Below are positions 37,176 to 51,479 of a stretch of DNA of 64,000 nucleotides, in pieces (position 1 is the first letter of the stretch; each line of letters begins with the position of its first letter). Under the pieces are notes generated by a model. That model was not told the origin of the DNA and did no database searches. It was given only the letters and a program-made list of their open reading frames with translations. The stretch is taken from the NCBI GenBank assembly GCA_963971285.1, contig OZ020259.1, forward strand, positions 7,316,001-7,380,000, given 5' to 3'. The DNA is from Astropecten irregularis (Eukaryota; Echinodermata; Asteroidea; Paxillosida; Astropectinidae). The position numbers and the translations under genes are program-made.

Positions 37176-38128
37176 TCCGCGCGTAGACGATTTGAAGCCG
37201 TTCTGGGCGCAGTAATTTTGAATTGAGTGCGTTTCTGTGGAACAAGAACACTTTGACTGGAATGCCATTCAAAGAGTGTATTCTATATGCAACGCGGAAG
37301 TATGCGCAAACGGTACCGGTAGCGCGTCTTGATGACGCTTGCAATTATTGCGTGACTGACACTGTGCAAAAACTTTGGTTTCCGCGTGCGGAAACGGGCT
37401 TCGATATTGACCGGAAACCGGCCCGTTTCCGCACCGTGTCCTGTTTGTTTCCGATTGCCGTTTCTGTGGCCGTTTCCGTCAACGTGTTTGCACCCCTCGC
37501 TTTCGTAAATTTACCATCTTACGGAAACTGCCTTAGAAACTACCGCCGGGCTTACTGAGTTTCCGAAGGCTTGGAAACGCCCTGGAAAGCCGATTATTTA
37601 TAATGCTCAGGAATACTTTGTTATTGTTATTGTATTAATGGGAAACAATCTTTGAAATGTTGATAGGGTGGCTAACCGAGAGTTGTTATTTTTCTTTTAA
37701 TCCAATGTTGGGTTCGCTTTGTTGCTTATGCCCTAAATAATGGAATGTTTCATTTTCTTTGACAAAGACAAAAGTTTTAAATAATACTAAATAGACAATT
37801 TTTATTATTTCATTGTTTTTATTTTTCATAAAATCTTATTTATTAATCTTTGAAATCGCACATAGCTGGGGCAATTTACATGTACATCTGTTTGCAGACA
37901 TTACTTAAAGCCTGTCATTATTTCATGAAAACAAATATTGTAATAAATCGCTGTGAATCTGCTCAATGCAAACTTCGGCATGGCATGGAATCTTCCACGT
38001 GTTGAACCATGGCTGTATTGTGCAGCTAAAGGCAATTTCTTCATTAAAGTGTATAATCATCAAATAACCACAATGGAAACTATCACTGAATTTAAGTCAT
38101 TGAAAAGTGAAGCAAGTCAGATTTGACT

Positions 38129-38210
38129 GGAGCTGGATTCATATTAAAACCAGCGATCTCTGGAATACCGTACCGGCGCTCTTACCAATACCAACCGAGC
38201 TATCCAGCCC
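38129..38210 (-). other. tRNA-derived SINE relic
   Basis: On the minus strand GGGCTGGATAGCTCGGTTGG, then TAAGAGCGCC, match tRNA acceptor, D-arm and A box; GCTC/GAGC D-stem pairing is intact. A B-box-like GGTTTTAATATGAATCC is expanded by six bases, and a GCTGG/CCAGC T-stem remains. Not a functional tRNA. Confidence 0.5.
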
Positions 38211-40197
38211 TAATCATCTTTGTTCGCTTGACAGTCAGAAGCCATGTCTTTGTAAGTCATGCAACATTTCACAATTTCCTTGAACGGCCGTCTGTTGCAA
38301 AAACGGGAGAGGCTCTCAAAACCTTTAAACTCAAGGTTAAACTGTTTCAAATACTATTCATAAACTACCGTTTTGCAAGGTCCATCAAAAAATAATCCGT
38401 ATTTTTTATATTTTAACATCATAAAACTCATTATTACAATTAATATTAGTCACTCCAGATGGTTGGCTGGCCCATCAACCAGTAATTCCTGTACCTAATG
38501 TTTTTGCATTTTGTTATTTTGTCATATCAAAAGTGGACAGTGACATTTAATCCAAACCTCGCAGTATTGTGTATTTACAGTCATTACGTTGTTAACATCT
38601 GACCACAGAGGCGTATACAACAATTAAGCTGTACACGTAAATAACTATAAATTGCAGTTACAGTGTAGCAGCTTTAGCTTTGCCTGAAAAATCAAGAGGT
38701 CTGTTCTGTTTGTAAACAGGCACTTTCCGTCGTGTCACTCTCCAGCTGGTTTAACTGCCACCAGGTAACTCCTCCGCCAACGAGCCATAGAGAAACCGCT
38801 CAGTCCGCGCACCTCAAGTCTTCTCTTTTGTAATTTCTCCGCCATTTGATGATTCAAGCTCACAGCATCTGAAAAATGACAACAGAATATAGGGCCTATG
38901 CATTACTATAGGTCATTTATTGCTGGGTTTTGCTCATTTTGTTTGAACTCCTTTGGTCAACGAAGTAAAGCAAGATTCAGAACTCAGACCACCCATGGTC
39001 ATCAAATCCATACACATTGAAATACATGTAGGGCTATGTCATCATATGCCATATGCCATGATGCCATGGAATGAATGAACACTGTAAAGTACGGCATGTC
39101 AATCGACCATAGGTGTCGATTTCTTTACAAGGGAGCCAGAAGAAAACTTGTATGGTATACACTATACAGGCATTAGGTCCAAAATCCCTGCAATCGTCAA
39201 GCTGGGTCCTATTAGTTACCACATGTCAAGGACAGTGGTTACATTGCCCCTGCCATGCCATGCATGTCTTATGTGCCCTCTGGGGAAAAGGTTGTGATTG
39301 TTTCAGCGTACAATACATGTAGGCATAGTTGCCTGTGTGTTGCTGTTTACTGCTAGACCATTAGTACGGGATAGGCAAGACGAATATAAAATGTAGTCAC
39401 CAACATTTAGATATTTACATAGGGCCCTCACTCCTTTTTGCATTAGCTTTTAAACAATGTATAGGGTCTTCAGTCATAGTATACATGTATTGCCAACCTT
39501 GGGCTAATGAACCTTCGTTCGACCTACATTTTAGCACAGTACATGATACATATTTAAACAAAAATGTGCTCAAAATTTAACTTACAAAGGCAAGATGAAG
39601 CACATTTTGCAATCAGATGTCCCATGGCAGAGGCTCATTTTTGAAAGACAGTCTGTAGCCATCCTTTACTGCAGTCCACTTGACGAAGGTCATCGAAGCT
39701 CTCTCTCACGCCTCCAGTACAAACCTTTACCATAGGAGTAAAGTACAAGAAGACCACGCATTACATCAGCTATATTTTCTCATAATATAATGTATTATAC
39801 ATTGCTAACTGAATATATGCGAATTGGAATTTGGATGTATTTTCCCAAAACTGAAAGCACAACATGACATGAAATCTTTTTTCTTAATCGACATAGCCCA
39901 TGATCCCAAACTTTAACAACCCGAAACCATAAGAAGTCAGGGAAAAACAAATTCGCCGGACCTAAACAATTGTAGAACCGTATTTCAGTCAACATCATTA
40001 TTTATTTTAAATCTTTGGACATTAAAAAAAAGTATAAGGGTAAAAGATACATTGGCAGGTGCTGCCCAGGGAAGACAAAAGTTAAAAGAAAACCTGTCAT
40101 AAAAAGATGTGCCTTCTAATCAAAACTAATTTTGATTTTATTTTCAGTTGAAAACATGTATAAAACTGTATACATCGAAATCTAGGCGTAACGTGCA
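38211..40197. other. proposed GPCR intron sequence, nothing seen
   Basis: No recognisable gene, RNA or inverted-repeat element. Confidence 0.45.
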
Positions 40198-40439
40198 ACT
40201 AAAGCCCACCGCACACTATACGATCCGACATTCCGACTAGGACCCGACTGGTTTTTGAAAGGATCGCAAAGCATTCTGGGAGTCTTAACCGCGATTGTTC
40301 CCAGTCGCAGACCCACTCTGATGGCCAGTCGACAAGATTCGACTGTCGAATCACGGTTAAGACTACCAGAATGCTTTGCGATCCTTCCAAAAACCAGTCG
40401 GGTCGTAGTCGGATCGTATAGTGTGCGGTGGGCTTTAGT
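40198..40439. mobile_element. MITE family C, copy 1
   Basis: 242 bp. ACTAAAGCCCACCGCACACT at the left and its complement ending GTGCGGTGGGCTTTAGT at the right. The arms continue through CGATCC, CCCGACTGGTTTTTG and AAAGCATTCTG almost to the centre. A second copy at 51903 interrupts a GPCR exon. Confidence 0.9.
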
Positions 40440-40854
40440 CACCACAACTTTGCCAATTGTACACTGGAAAACTAGTACAAGTGGCATGTACAGTGTAGGT
40501 TTCAGTATTTTTATTCCTCCATGAGTTGGCCTGCGTGTGATAACTGTCATTACTAGACCCATGGATGAAGGAAAGACGACCAGATGATTCTATGATGAAT
40601 ATATCAATACAAGAAACTTAAAAGAAAGCGTGGATATACACAAAAACACGAAAATACTCACCGTGTTTTCACCGAATCATGAAGAATTCCTGAGCCAACT
40701 GCACCGACACGACAAACGTTCCACTTGCTGCCTGCCCGCACAAATAAAATCTAACGGTCGTTGGTTTATAATGCTGTGTTTTCATTGGTTAGTGGGCTAC
40801 AGTGTATACTCAGGTAATAGGGTCAAGGCTTCCTGGCTATAAGTTACTGTAAAT

Positions 40855-41035
40855 ACAGTAACATGGACGATACAGTAACAGTCATCTGTGAACATTTGAG
40901 TCCCATACGATGCCCATTTTATGAGAAAACAGTGTGAAAACTAAACGGCCACAGTATTTCTTAAGTCTTTTCTCTTTGATCTTTGAAAGATCAAAGAAAG
41001 TTTGAAAGAAAGTTTGGCTTGGTATGCGTAGTCAT
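40855..41035 (+). mobile_element. MITE family D, partial copy
   Basis: Shares CAGTAACAGTCATCTGTGAA, CAGTCCCATACG-type and CTTTTCTCTTTGATCTTTGAAAG blocks with the full copy at 58795-59164. Ends are eroded. Confidence 0.65.
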
Positions 41036-41218
41036 TTTGAGGACAGCCGAAGATTAAGAAATAAGAGTGCTCCGTGAAAATTGAAGGGCAAACATTGAAC
41101 TCCTGCATGTACTTCACATGATCGCCTATTTATAATGTATATTAAAAAACAAGGTTTGACTTGACTTGATTTGTATTTAACTGACAAGTTGGGACTGGAA
41201 AATAAAGTTTGGCATCAA

Positions 41219-41250
41219 CCCCCCCCCCCCAAAAAAAAAAAAAAAAAAAA
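41219..41250. repeat. C12-A20 homopolymer junction
   Basis: A run of 12 C followed directly by 20 A between two family-D fragments. Confidence 0.95.
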
Positions 41251-41284
41251 GGATCGCGCCTTTACTATATACATGTTCTGAGTG

Positions 41285-41590
41285 CATTAAGTAAAATCAT
41301 ACTTTGGGTTTTGTCAGAGAAATACAGATTCATCATGGGCAAAAATATCGAGGAAGATACAGTAATTAACAGTCATCTGTGAAAAATGGTAGTCCCATAT
41401 TATACGGTGCCCACTTTTTGAGAAAACAGTGTTAACGGCCACAGTTTCTATACGTCTTCTCTTTTATTTTTGACCTTTAAAAGATCAAAAATATTTTGGT
41501 CACTGATTTTACTCTTTTCTGGATGAATACAGCATTTCATGCAGAAATATTTTAATGGTATGTTTCTACCATCACCATCTTTATACACTA
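41285..41590 (+). mobile_element. MITE family D, partial copy
   Basis: Begins TCATACTTTGGGTTTTGTCA and runs through the CAGTCATCTGTGAA, GGTGCCCACTTTTTGAGAA and AAAAGATCAAAAAT blocks of the family to GTTTCTACCATCACCATC. The right end is degraded. Confidence 0.7.
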
Positions 41591-41599
41591 AGATCTGTG

Positions 41600-44500
41600 A
41601 AGATTTTTGTTGTGAAAGCGCAACTTGTAATCTTTCCTAAACTTGACGTGTCCTTCCACTAATGTTGTAGGTTTATAATTCGCATGATGCACCCTTCATT
41701 ATTTTCCCTGCAATGGAGTAAGATTACTTTAACAATCAAATAATGGCGAATGCCCTTTTTGTGAGCAATTATAAGTATATCCGAGGATGAAATAACTGGG
41801 AGTTAAGATTTGTAAGCTACCAAATCTCTTGCAGACTGACACAAGTTTAATTAAAAGCGCCCTCTATTCGTTTATATTTGCATAATAAACGTTTAGTCAT
41901 TATTTTAAATCGAATAAAATTTGATTTAAATACTTAACATCTCCTCAAATAAAATAATTTTTCATTTTTTTATACAATCAATACTGGACAACAATATTTT
42001 AAGCAATTCGAACATTTTTATCAAAGTTAAATTTTTCATGAATTTCTCATTTTTTCCCAACGAAAATGCGTACGAGTACATAGTACTCAACCCTAAAATT
42101 TTTTCATCGTTGGGGCAAAATTTAGAAATGCAAAATTGTGTGATTTTATATAAAAAATTAACTCATTTGAAATGTAAACATGTTTAAATCCAATATTTCG
42201 ATATCCTTGCTCAGTAATTTTGTTAAATAAGTGTTGCGGGAAGCCATCCGAAGAAGTATTTTTGAAGTATTGATGTTTCTCTCCATTCTAGTCACGAGCC
42301 TTTCGATTATCGTCTTGACTTTCCAAAATAATTCGCCCACTGTACTTATAATAATAATTGTAAGAAATACAACAATTATTTCCGCTTGTTTTCCTTCGGA
42401 TGGACCCTTGGGTTTTCAGTCTCAGAAAAAGGGGCCGCCAGGAGGAGCCAGGCTATATATAGTTTGCAAAATCATAGATTGAATTAAAGTACATTTAAAA
42501 TCGGCTTTTTTAAATTTAATTTTAATGTTTTCTTATAGTTCACGCAGACATGACAGAATACTGAAATTGTTGGCTTATTGTCATGATAGTGTAACCTGGA
42601 AAATGACACACCTTAACAAACCGAGGATCTAAAGGACGGGACGCGAACTGTTTATCAAAAATAGCCGTTTGGAACGACTGACAAAAAGAACAAATTAATC
42701 TAAACCATTCAAAAACAAAATGTTTGCGCATGACATGTATTCTTGATAATTTTCTATATAACCATAACAAAAATTTGATATCATGACTAATATCCGACAG
42801 TGGGCCTATTTGATATTTACTTTCCAAAAATCCAGACTTTGTTATATTCAATGGTTGCTTTTTAATATATAACAAAATGAAAAAAAAAATAATATGATAG
42901 GCATAGGCCTATTCAAAATGCGTGTTTGTATGGGCCACCAATGCAGCAGTATCACCTTCCCTCTCGCTCGCACTTTCATCAATTCCATTTCTTTCTTTAG
43001 AAATATTTTTTTACTTCAGGTTAAAGTTCATTTTCTCTCCAAATATACAAGTTCTTTTAGATGCATGAGAGGCAAATAAAATGCACACAAATGATGCAAT
43101 TTGTTTACAAATTTAGAAATATTTATTTTGGATCCGTACTACCCAACACTAGACCGACGAAATATAAAGTACACCATAATGAGGATTATAGCATTGATAA
43201 TGATGCGACGTATTAAAGTCACATCAAGGTAATGATACCCGATAACTAATTAGTCAACGAATTGCACATTAAAAGGTGATACTCTGTGTATACAAAACAT
43301 TTTAAACAACTGTTATAACTTGTGAGGAAATATAGAACTCGAAATAGAATTTCACATTTACGGTGATATTGAACTGAGCAGAAAGGTTAGTATTCCACGA
43401 CAATAGTAAATGACAACTTAATAGGCCCTAATAATTTTACTCGTTTGTAGGCTATTGCGCATAAGTTCAAATGTAAAGGCGTTAAAATAAACAAATTATA
43501 GAAATATCATGTGAAAAAAAAAATTACTTGACTTACATTTACACGCACTAACAGTTAATGAAAACTAATAACAACACACCAACATGCATGCTGTATTAAA
43601 AAATCCATAGCTCTCAGACCTCAACTTAACACAGCCACAGGTAAGAAAAACAACTATCAAGCCCCCAAAACATTAGCACTAGCCACCATCATTACATGTA
43701 TATCTTTTGGCATGTGTAGGAGAGGGAATTTAAACATATATTTTTGATTTGATTTTAACCATTACAATTGTGTATGTACAAAGAAAAGATTTAAGACTTA
43801 GTTTCAAAGAATCAAGCCTTTTGATTCACTTAAAGTTATTGAAGATTTTGTGACCATGCACTCAGTTGACTTTTTTGACTGGGCAGTTTTACCAGAGGTC
43901 ATAAAGTTATATTTTGTTGTTGCTGTAAACTTATTTTGCTTTGGCCATGAGGACTACTTTTAAGGAATTACTTTTATTTGCTCTGTTTCTAGATTATTTC
44001 TGTAATTAACTGAGGCCTATTCCATCCAAGGCATGACCAAGCAACAAAATTTTGAAATAATTCCCCTACACCAAATGTGCAAAACTGCCAAGGACATAAT
44101 GTCAGGGTATGAACAGTACAAATGTTGAACAGCCTTTTGGTGAGCAGTTAACCAGGCTCGATTCCTCCATAAATGGTACGCGGGATGGAATCACAAAACG
44201 TGTTAACCCTTCAACACAGAGTCATGAGGAAATAGCATGGAGAAATAAGTACTATGAGGCTTCTTCCAGTTGCTGGAACCGAAATCAGATAAAAGGTTTT
44301 GAAATCCTTTGAACTTTCTCATGTTTCTTTCTATACTCTTATACTGAAATAGAACTCTTTCATTTTTGGTCATTACCAACCCAATCCTGTTGGAATTTCT
44401 GATATCAACGCTAAATTTTCCATTTTTGTTTTTTCATACGACAGTAATGTTGAATTGTCAAAGCACGACCTATTGTGCATCTAGGCCTATATATTTTAAT

Positions 44501-46190
44501 TGTTTACCGGTATATAACTTCGTGCCGTGAACAACAAAATTAATTATCAATACAAGTAATAAACTGCAGCAAGTACTCGAAGTCGAAGTTAACCAAAGTA
44601 ATGATTTGGGATAAATAAAATGACAGGAGATGGCCTGACGGTTCGATCCTTGGAAGATATCTGTCTTTCTCAAAAGAACCTTTTTCTGCTAAAATTGAAA
44701 CGTCAGGCCCTCCTAACTCTAAAAGTTAATTTCTCCATAGTTTTAAGGTACATTGTATATAGCATGCAATGACGTTATCAAGTTTTTCTCCATCATGGAC
44801 GTATATAAAGATCTACCACGGGTTAAGACATAGCGTTATAATGATGTACAGTGTGGTGTACAGTGTGGTTTGTTCTAGCTCTGTGAATTGCATAATGTTA
44901 TATAATGCTAGAACTGACTTGGCTCAAGTTACTGGCCGGGGGCCTTGAACAACGAGGTCTGGCAATGTGTAATGTACAATAAAAATGGGATTGGTTCTAC
45001 CATTGAGGATCCCTCCACGGTTTTACGGTTACCATGATAGAAAAAAGGAATATACTATAGAGACGTAAAGGTTTAACTGTCACGGCTCTAGAATACAATG
45101 TAAGAGTGACCAGTAATTATCAACTTGTACATTTTGCACTGAATACACATACTGCTCGTCTTCCTCATTATAATAATGACGAAATCACAGCGTCTCCATT
45201 TTAGCCACTGATAGTACGGCACTGCCTCTGCACGGTCGCGGGCCACGAAAATACAGCATACTTCTTCGGAGAGTCACTACTCACTCGCACACAATGTTCA
45301 AGTTGCTAGTTATAGTGTCGACTTTCCTTCCTCCATGGTTTCGACTATGTGCGTCAAGTTATGTCTGTCCAGTCTGTTAAAAAATGAAGAGACGAGTATA
45401 GAAATATACAATCTAAACGTTGCCGCATATTCTATTTACAAACCTCTTCAAAAATTGTTATTGCAACATCGAGATAAAGTACAACACCAGTGTACCGGAC
45501 CTACCGGTATACAATCACTGATTTAAAACAGATCAAAATCGACACTCGGTATTATCTTGAACACGGGTGAAAAGGCATCGATTGATGAAATGTTCAGAGA
45601 ATGATGTACAGGCCTAGATTTTCAAATAATGTTAGAAGATTGGCGATTCAATCTTCCTAAAACAAACACCATGATGATTCATGCCTGGAAGTAGCCTGTG
45701 GAATTATGGGTTTTACTTAATAATATTACGATAGAGGCCTCATATAATTTCGATATGGCTCAGTTCAGTGATTGGGCTTTAACTTTTTTAATTTTAATTT
45801 TTGACGGAGAATTGTTGTAATTTTTCTTGTGTTTTCCCACTTTTCTTTTGCAATAAGACTGCAGTTTAAATGATTTAAGAATTTTTGACACGTAGGCTAA
45901 ATGATCCTTCTAAGATAAATGAAACATGTTTTCTAACAAGGATAAACGGAACTCACCAATATAGAAGCTGGAGCCTGATTCGTAGAATCACAGCTAGACA
46001 ATTGTCAGTACTGTCCCAGGCTGACCATGGAGCTATAGCTCCATGCCCTGACCAAGGACCAAGGGATCTTTGCCCCTGACCCCAAATGAGGTGAAACATC
46101 CTATTCCTCAGTATAGACAAGTCAACCCATTGAGAAATGCAGACACTTTCTGTGGGGTTTATCAATGTAGGAAACGCAGTAAACGGTGAA
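41600..46190. other. proposed GPCR intron sequence, no gene seen
   Basis: Mostly A/T-rich. Only short random-looking frames. An ACGTCAGGCCCTC motif at about 44699 recurs at about 32577, a possible old repeat. Confidence 0.45.
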
Positions 46191-46623
46191 TAGGATCACC
46201 GTACCCAGTTTCCAATGTTGGTAAATGCTCTACGTATATTTTGGAAACTGGGTGCTACGCTTCCTTGCCCGTTTAAGTTGTGGGTAAACTGCCGCCGGAA
46301 ACGACCGGGTGCAAACACGTCGCCCGAATACATGGGTAGGAAATTTTCGGAAATGCACACTGTTCGCACAGTGTGAAGTGCAGAGTGTTTGTGTGCAGGT
46401 TGATAAATGAAACGCGCATTTACCAAAGGTGCGTCGGATTTTGGGCGTATTTGGCTTCGATAACGCACCTGTATAGAACACAACGCAGGTATGCAAATGG
46501 ACGTACAAAAACGTACACAATTTTGGGTTTTCCATAGATTTGTGCACAAACATGGCTGCGCCCAGCAGGCATCACTTTTTACACGGAGCTAGCGCTCTAG
46601 TAATTTTAATATAGCTATATGGT
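46190..46623. repeat. G/C-richer repeat block related to 37130-37550
   Basis: Contains the inverse of the 37130-37175 sequence at its right end and similar CGGAAAC/GTAAACTGCC-rich sequence. Open frames over it on the minus strand have no recognisable domain. Confidence 0.45.
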
Positions 46624-47045
46624 TCATAATCACCTCTGCAGACACAGCGCGTGGGGGCTTGCGACGCTTTCAGCCCGAGGCATGGGCCCGTGATAACCAG
46701 TGCGGTCAGATCCATCCACGCACGGACGTTCGTGTAGTATTTTTCATGCGAGGCCGCGCGGCATGCAAGTTGGCTGAGCCACTCACCCGGTCCCCGTTGC
46801 ATTTTGTATTTTTTTGGTGGGATTTTCGAACGGAGCGGAAAAGTCTGGAGATAATTTTTTGTCATACATGAATATCATTTCATGCCCTCAAAATCTTTTT
46901 GTGTCATTATAAAAATTATATTTTGTGTATTCATGTGGAAATCGTTTCTGTCCCTCGGAACATAGAGCTAGGAACAGATCAAAATTGTTTCATCGATCAT
47001 GCCCCAAAATCCTTTCGTCAAAAACACTGTGTCAAAACAGAAAAA

Positions 47046-47205
47046 ATTGCGTCAACTCGCAAACATTGCGTCAACTCGCAAAGATTGCGCTAATTCGCAA
47101 ACATTACGCCAACTCGCAAACATTGCACCAAATCGCAATCATTGTGCGAACTCGCATACAATGCGCCAACTCTAAAACATTGTGTCAACTTCGAAACATT
47201 TTGTG
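47046..47205 (+). repeat. 19-bp tandem repeat, about 8.4 copies
   Basis: Unit ATTGCGTCAACTCGCAAAC, diverging gradually to the right (ATTGTGTCAACTTCGAAAC in the last full unit). It cycles through all frames; the small frames over it are repeat products. Confidence 0.9.
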
Positions 47206-50200
47206 AATAATTTTGAAAAGCCTATTTTTTCCAACAGATTTGTTTTGTTGTTTTGCCAATGATTTTTGTATCGTAAACAGCTTTAACGTATGTGTATCGC
47301 GTTCCTCAAATTCTCATACGGCAGCTGCAACATTTAGTCACAGCTACGAGTACCAGTCTAAAACCATTGGTGTGCCACATCCTTCTAACACTTGTTACGG
47401 CTGAAAATGCGTATACGGTAACCTTTGACCTTATTTTGATTTCCGTTAATTAACCCTAATTAAACGACTTATTTCTGATTTTTTTTTCACGAAAACCTTC
47501 ATCCAGTGTTCTAGAAATATTGTGTTATACTCTGCACTCTTCATTTTGGGTTTTTGAAGCCGGCGTGTACCTTTAAGACGAGTTCAGCCGCGTTGCTATG
47601 GAAGTTGAGATGCGTTGCACGCGTCCTAGTCCGCATTTGATTCTGTTGTCTTGGGCTAGGTCTAGGTGAAAGCAAGAGAAGTATAGCTTTGAAAGTTCGT
47701 TTCAGACACGGCCCTAACTCTGGTGAAATCGATCCTAGGATGCGTCGCGACATAGGACGTCATTATAAAATTCTTCAGTCATATTTACCGGCACACGACT
47801 ATGTCGCAACGATTTAGGAGGCGTGAGTAGAGTCGCACCCGCACAGCTATCCAAAAGTATCATGTTATCTAGAGTTTTTCGGAACTAGAGATAGATGCCA
47901 TGTGTTGCGTCTGGCCAGATGAAAGGGGCTACCTGTACATTTTATAGATGTTGTGGCGCATCCGTGAAGGGGGGGGGGGGGGGGGTGGTAGCATAATGGG
48001 TATAGACAGGTGCAAATCCTAGTATGCATGGATATCTCAACAATAATGAAAATTCTAAAATAACTTCCAGGGGCCCTTGGATTTTTGTTGTACGTGTTGG
48101 AATTGTGCTTATTTGATGTGCGGTATTGTGGTTGACAAACGTTTACATGGTGTTCTTGAGGTGAATGGTATGCAGGATGGTAAGAATGTGAATAAAATAT
48201 CCCTCCCCGTCAGTGATCAATAAAAGACAATGACACCATGGACCGTGTGTTGAGTGGCCTGACATAAGAGTAACGTTTATATTTAGGAAAAGTCCGTTGA
48301 CCTCCGAAGCATATGCAGTATTTAAGATATTTTTTGTTTGTTTATCAATGAGGGTCCAAACGTGAAGCATTTGTGGAGGAGTACATGTATGGTCCAGGAG
48401 GAAGTATACTCCCCTCGCAATTGCCTCATTGACATATTATGTATGTCATCACTCACAAGTGAAGCAAGTATGGGAGCAAGGGAACAACCTCTCGAGAGAA
48501 GTATAGGGGGAAGTGTCGTGGCAGTATTGGACTGCCCTTATAGGTACAATCCCCTGGAGATAAGGGCAATGTGAACATCATAATTATGTATCAGATGCAT
48601 GCGTATTTACTGTACGGTGTAAATTAATGACACAAAATTTCCCGATATTTGAGTATACTTTGGCGTTACAAATCAATTACATTTTCGCTAAGCATGACAC
48701 TGCTGAATTTGGTACGAGATGAACACGTAGGGTTAATGTGCCGTGATTCGGACACTTAAACAATATTGGATTATTTGACCTTCTTAATGTTTGTTTCTCT
48801 CAACTATTTTCACTTAACAATGAACAACAAAGTGTATTTATTATATCCAAGTTGATATTTTATGAAAGTTTTTGTGTGTCCTTGAAATGAAATTGACTTG
48901 AAAATAACCTTAATTTTTGCCATGATTCGGACACCCTGTCCATGATTCGGACACACATGAAAAAATATCCCTTGCAAAATAAAATAATACCTCATCAATG
49001 CAGTGGGCAAATTCTTAAGTTCCGACCATTCATTTTCCAAAAAGGTGCATTTGACTGCTCAGAACTCAAAAAAGAAAATTGGTCCATGGACACATCCAGG
49101 ACTTATTTTCAGAGTTTTTGAAAGCAATTCCCTGATAAAAACGGGCCATTTCGGCCACATTGGACTTCATTCCGTCCGTGCGCTCCCGTGCCCACGACTC
49201 TAGTATGTACGAAGTCAATGGCGTATAAATTAGACTCCAGCCATTGACGAAATGAACGGCTGTCAAGGGAGTGGAGTGTAAATTCGGGAAAATGCCGGCA
49301 TTTCTCCAATTTACTTCTAAAATGGAACATACACAAGCCACACAATCATTTTGACATAAGTTTAGCTTCTGGACAAGGAAATGTATGCAAGTTCAAATTG
49401 GCAAAGCAGCTCTCCATAATTTGGACCTTGATGGTATATTGATGAATAGAATATATATATCCAGTTTCACATAAAAACAAAAATCCTGTTAAATTTCATT
49501 TATTTTCTGTGTTTTTAATGCATTCTCTCAAAACCCTTTTTTTTTACAGTGCTCTGGATCACACTTTTTTGAAAATTTAAGGCTGCCCCCAAATTTCGTA
49601 TCATAAAATGTGACATTTTATAATAGGAATTGGATGATATATGTGGCACCGTTGTTTAGTCTAATACTAGTGCACCTATCGGAAAGAATTCCACTCGACC
49701 ATAATTTGTGCACAACTCTAACAGAACCAACAGAGGGCGTTTTGAGCGAACTGGCTGTGAACAGTTTGTAGGTATAAAGAACCCTGTCAAACTCACATGT
49801 CAGATATGCTACGCAAGTTTTCCACACCTGAGATTGAAGTTCATCATAATTTGTATCCAATAAGTTAACTCTTGGAGGATAAAATCCTTTTTTTTCTCCC
49901 GTAATGGTGATCAGTGGAATTCTTTCTTATTAGTACTTACTGTACCAATGCATCATATCATCTTCATGATCATCTTGAACTTGTTTGGGTGACATTTCCG
50001 AGCATCTGAATGCTTCCGAAAACGTCGCTTCCGAAAACCTCCCGAAGATGACGTTCGTTGTGACGTCACAGGTCATTTAACTAAAGTCATAAAATTCCCT
50101 TTGTGGCTCAGATATATACTGTTTCGTATGTTTTTCAGCGTTTCCAACCCTCCTGAAACCATTCTAAGGCGTTCCATGCGATACAATGTCAAAATGTTGG

Positions 50201-50380
50201 CTGCAACATACATATCTGGGCCATTTTTATGGTCATAACCTGTTTGTTTTTTTTTCTACGAAAGTAATTAAGAGTGTTACCGGTGGTTCCGGGAACATTG
50301 CGTCAAGAGTAGATTATATGTTTTCTCATCATGGAATCATTATAATCTTTGTAAATTGCCTCGTTCAATTCATTGTATTT
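47206..50380. other. proposed GPCR intron sequence, no gene seen
   Basis: Includes a G17 run at 47969-47985 and a short CATGATTCGGACAC motif repeated at 48921, 48942 and (diverged) 48741. No gene recognised. Confidence 0.45.
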
Positions 50381-50381
50381 C

Positions 50382-51190
50382 TGGGGCCTAATTCACAAAG
50401 CACCGGCAAAATATTGCTTTGCGGGGACCAGTAAGTGAAAGTTACAGGTGCGTACGATTTTTGTTAAGTGGTATTCACGAAACACCCCTAGAGTTCCCTT
50501 AGCGGACCCGCATTCTGCGGGAACCCGCAGGTGAAAGAGAGGCGATCAGTGTGACCAAAGTATAATAATTGTTCAGTAAAACGACATAATGTACTGTGCA
50601 TAGCGAACAGTTATGTATGTGTACTGAAATGCATGCTGAGTGACAATTATATTCATTGGTGGGGTTAGGGATGGCGTGTATTATTATCCTCCAAATATTT
50701 CGAGGTTGAGTTAAATTTATTACAGACTAAATATCTGAAATATTAACAAATAGAGCATGCTTGGCATCTAGAAAAACAATAAGTGTTAATCTTATGTTTA
50801 ATTCTTCTGAATACCGTTTTTAAATGCTCTAAAATGCGACTTTTCGAGGGAGGGGGTTTGGGTATACTTGGTGTATTTGGTATAGATGGTGGGGTCGATT
50901 CGGCCGCGCTACCACCTCCAACTCAATTCGCTGTCTTCTTTTCTTGACAAGGAGTCACATACGGTGCCTACCAAGGTATATTTGCCTTTCATAATGGACC
51001 CTGGAGACAATCTACTGAAGTTGCGGGATCATTGCGGGAACGTCTGGGACGGTCCCGCAAATTTCCGAGTGGTTTGCGGGCACACGTATAATTACTGGTG
51101 TTTCGTGAAAAACCCGCAAGTGCTTGCAGGACGGTTGCTGGGAAGTTGCGTGCCAGTAAATCGTTGCGGGTGCTTTGTGAATAAAGCACC
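50382..51190. mobile_element. inverted-repeat element of about 0.8 kb
   Basis: The left arm has ATTCACAAAGCACCGGCAA (about 50390) and GTATTCACGAAACACC. The right arm has GTGTTTCGTGAAAAACCCGC and TTGCGGGTGCTTTGTGAAT (about 51166-51184), i.e. the same pieces in reverse order and orientation. The arms are rich in GCGGG. No transposase frame is visible inside. Confidence 0.6.
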
Positions 51191-51226
51191 GGGCGACAAT
51201 ATCACTTTCAATATGATTTCAAAAAG

Positions 51227-51418
51227 TTGCGCGACAAGTCACACAACTTTGTCGCGTAAATGCACGACCGTTGATTTGTGCACGCCTAAAAATAATTGTC
51301 GCGCAACAAAGTCGCGTTTGTGTAAAGGCCTATTTACATATACGCGACTTTGTCGCGCGACAAAGTCGCGCAGCTGTCCAAAAGTAAGCGATCTGTCGCG
51401 CGACTTTTGCGAAATGTT
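51227..51418. mobile_element. TCGCG-palindrome-rich element
   Basis: Repeated GTCGCGCGACAAAGTCGCG-type palindromes with inverted ends (GCGCGACAAGTC at the left, GTCGCGCGACTTTTGCG at the right). Related in style to family B. Confidence 0.6.
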
Positions 51419-51479
51419 GTGATAAAAATAAAAAAAAGACCTTTTCTTTTTAAAAAAATTGCCACCATATCGGGCTCAT

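Noticed and set aside
46196-46865. Minus-strand frames of 97-117 codons
   Set aside because: They lie in a repeat block shared with 37.1-37.5 kb and show no domain.
47046-47205. CRISPR-like array (19-bp repeat)
   Set aside because: Units are directly abutting with no spacers and decay gradually; this is a eukaryotic tandem repeat.
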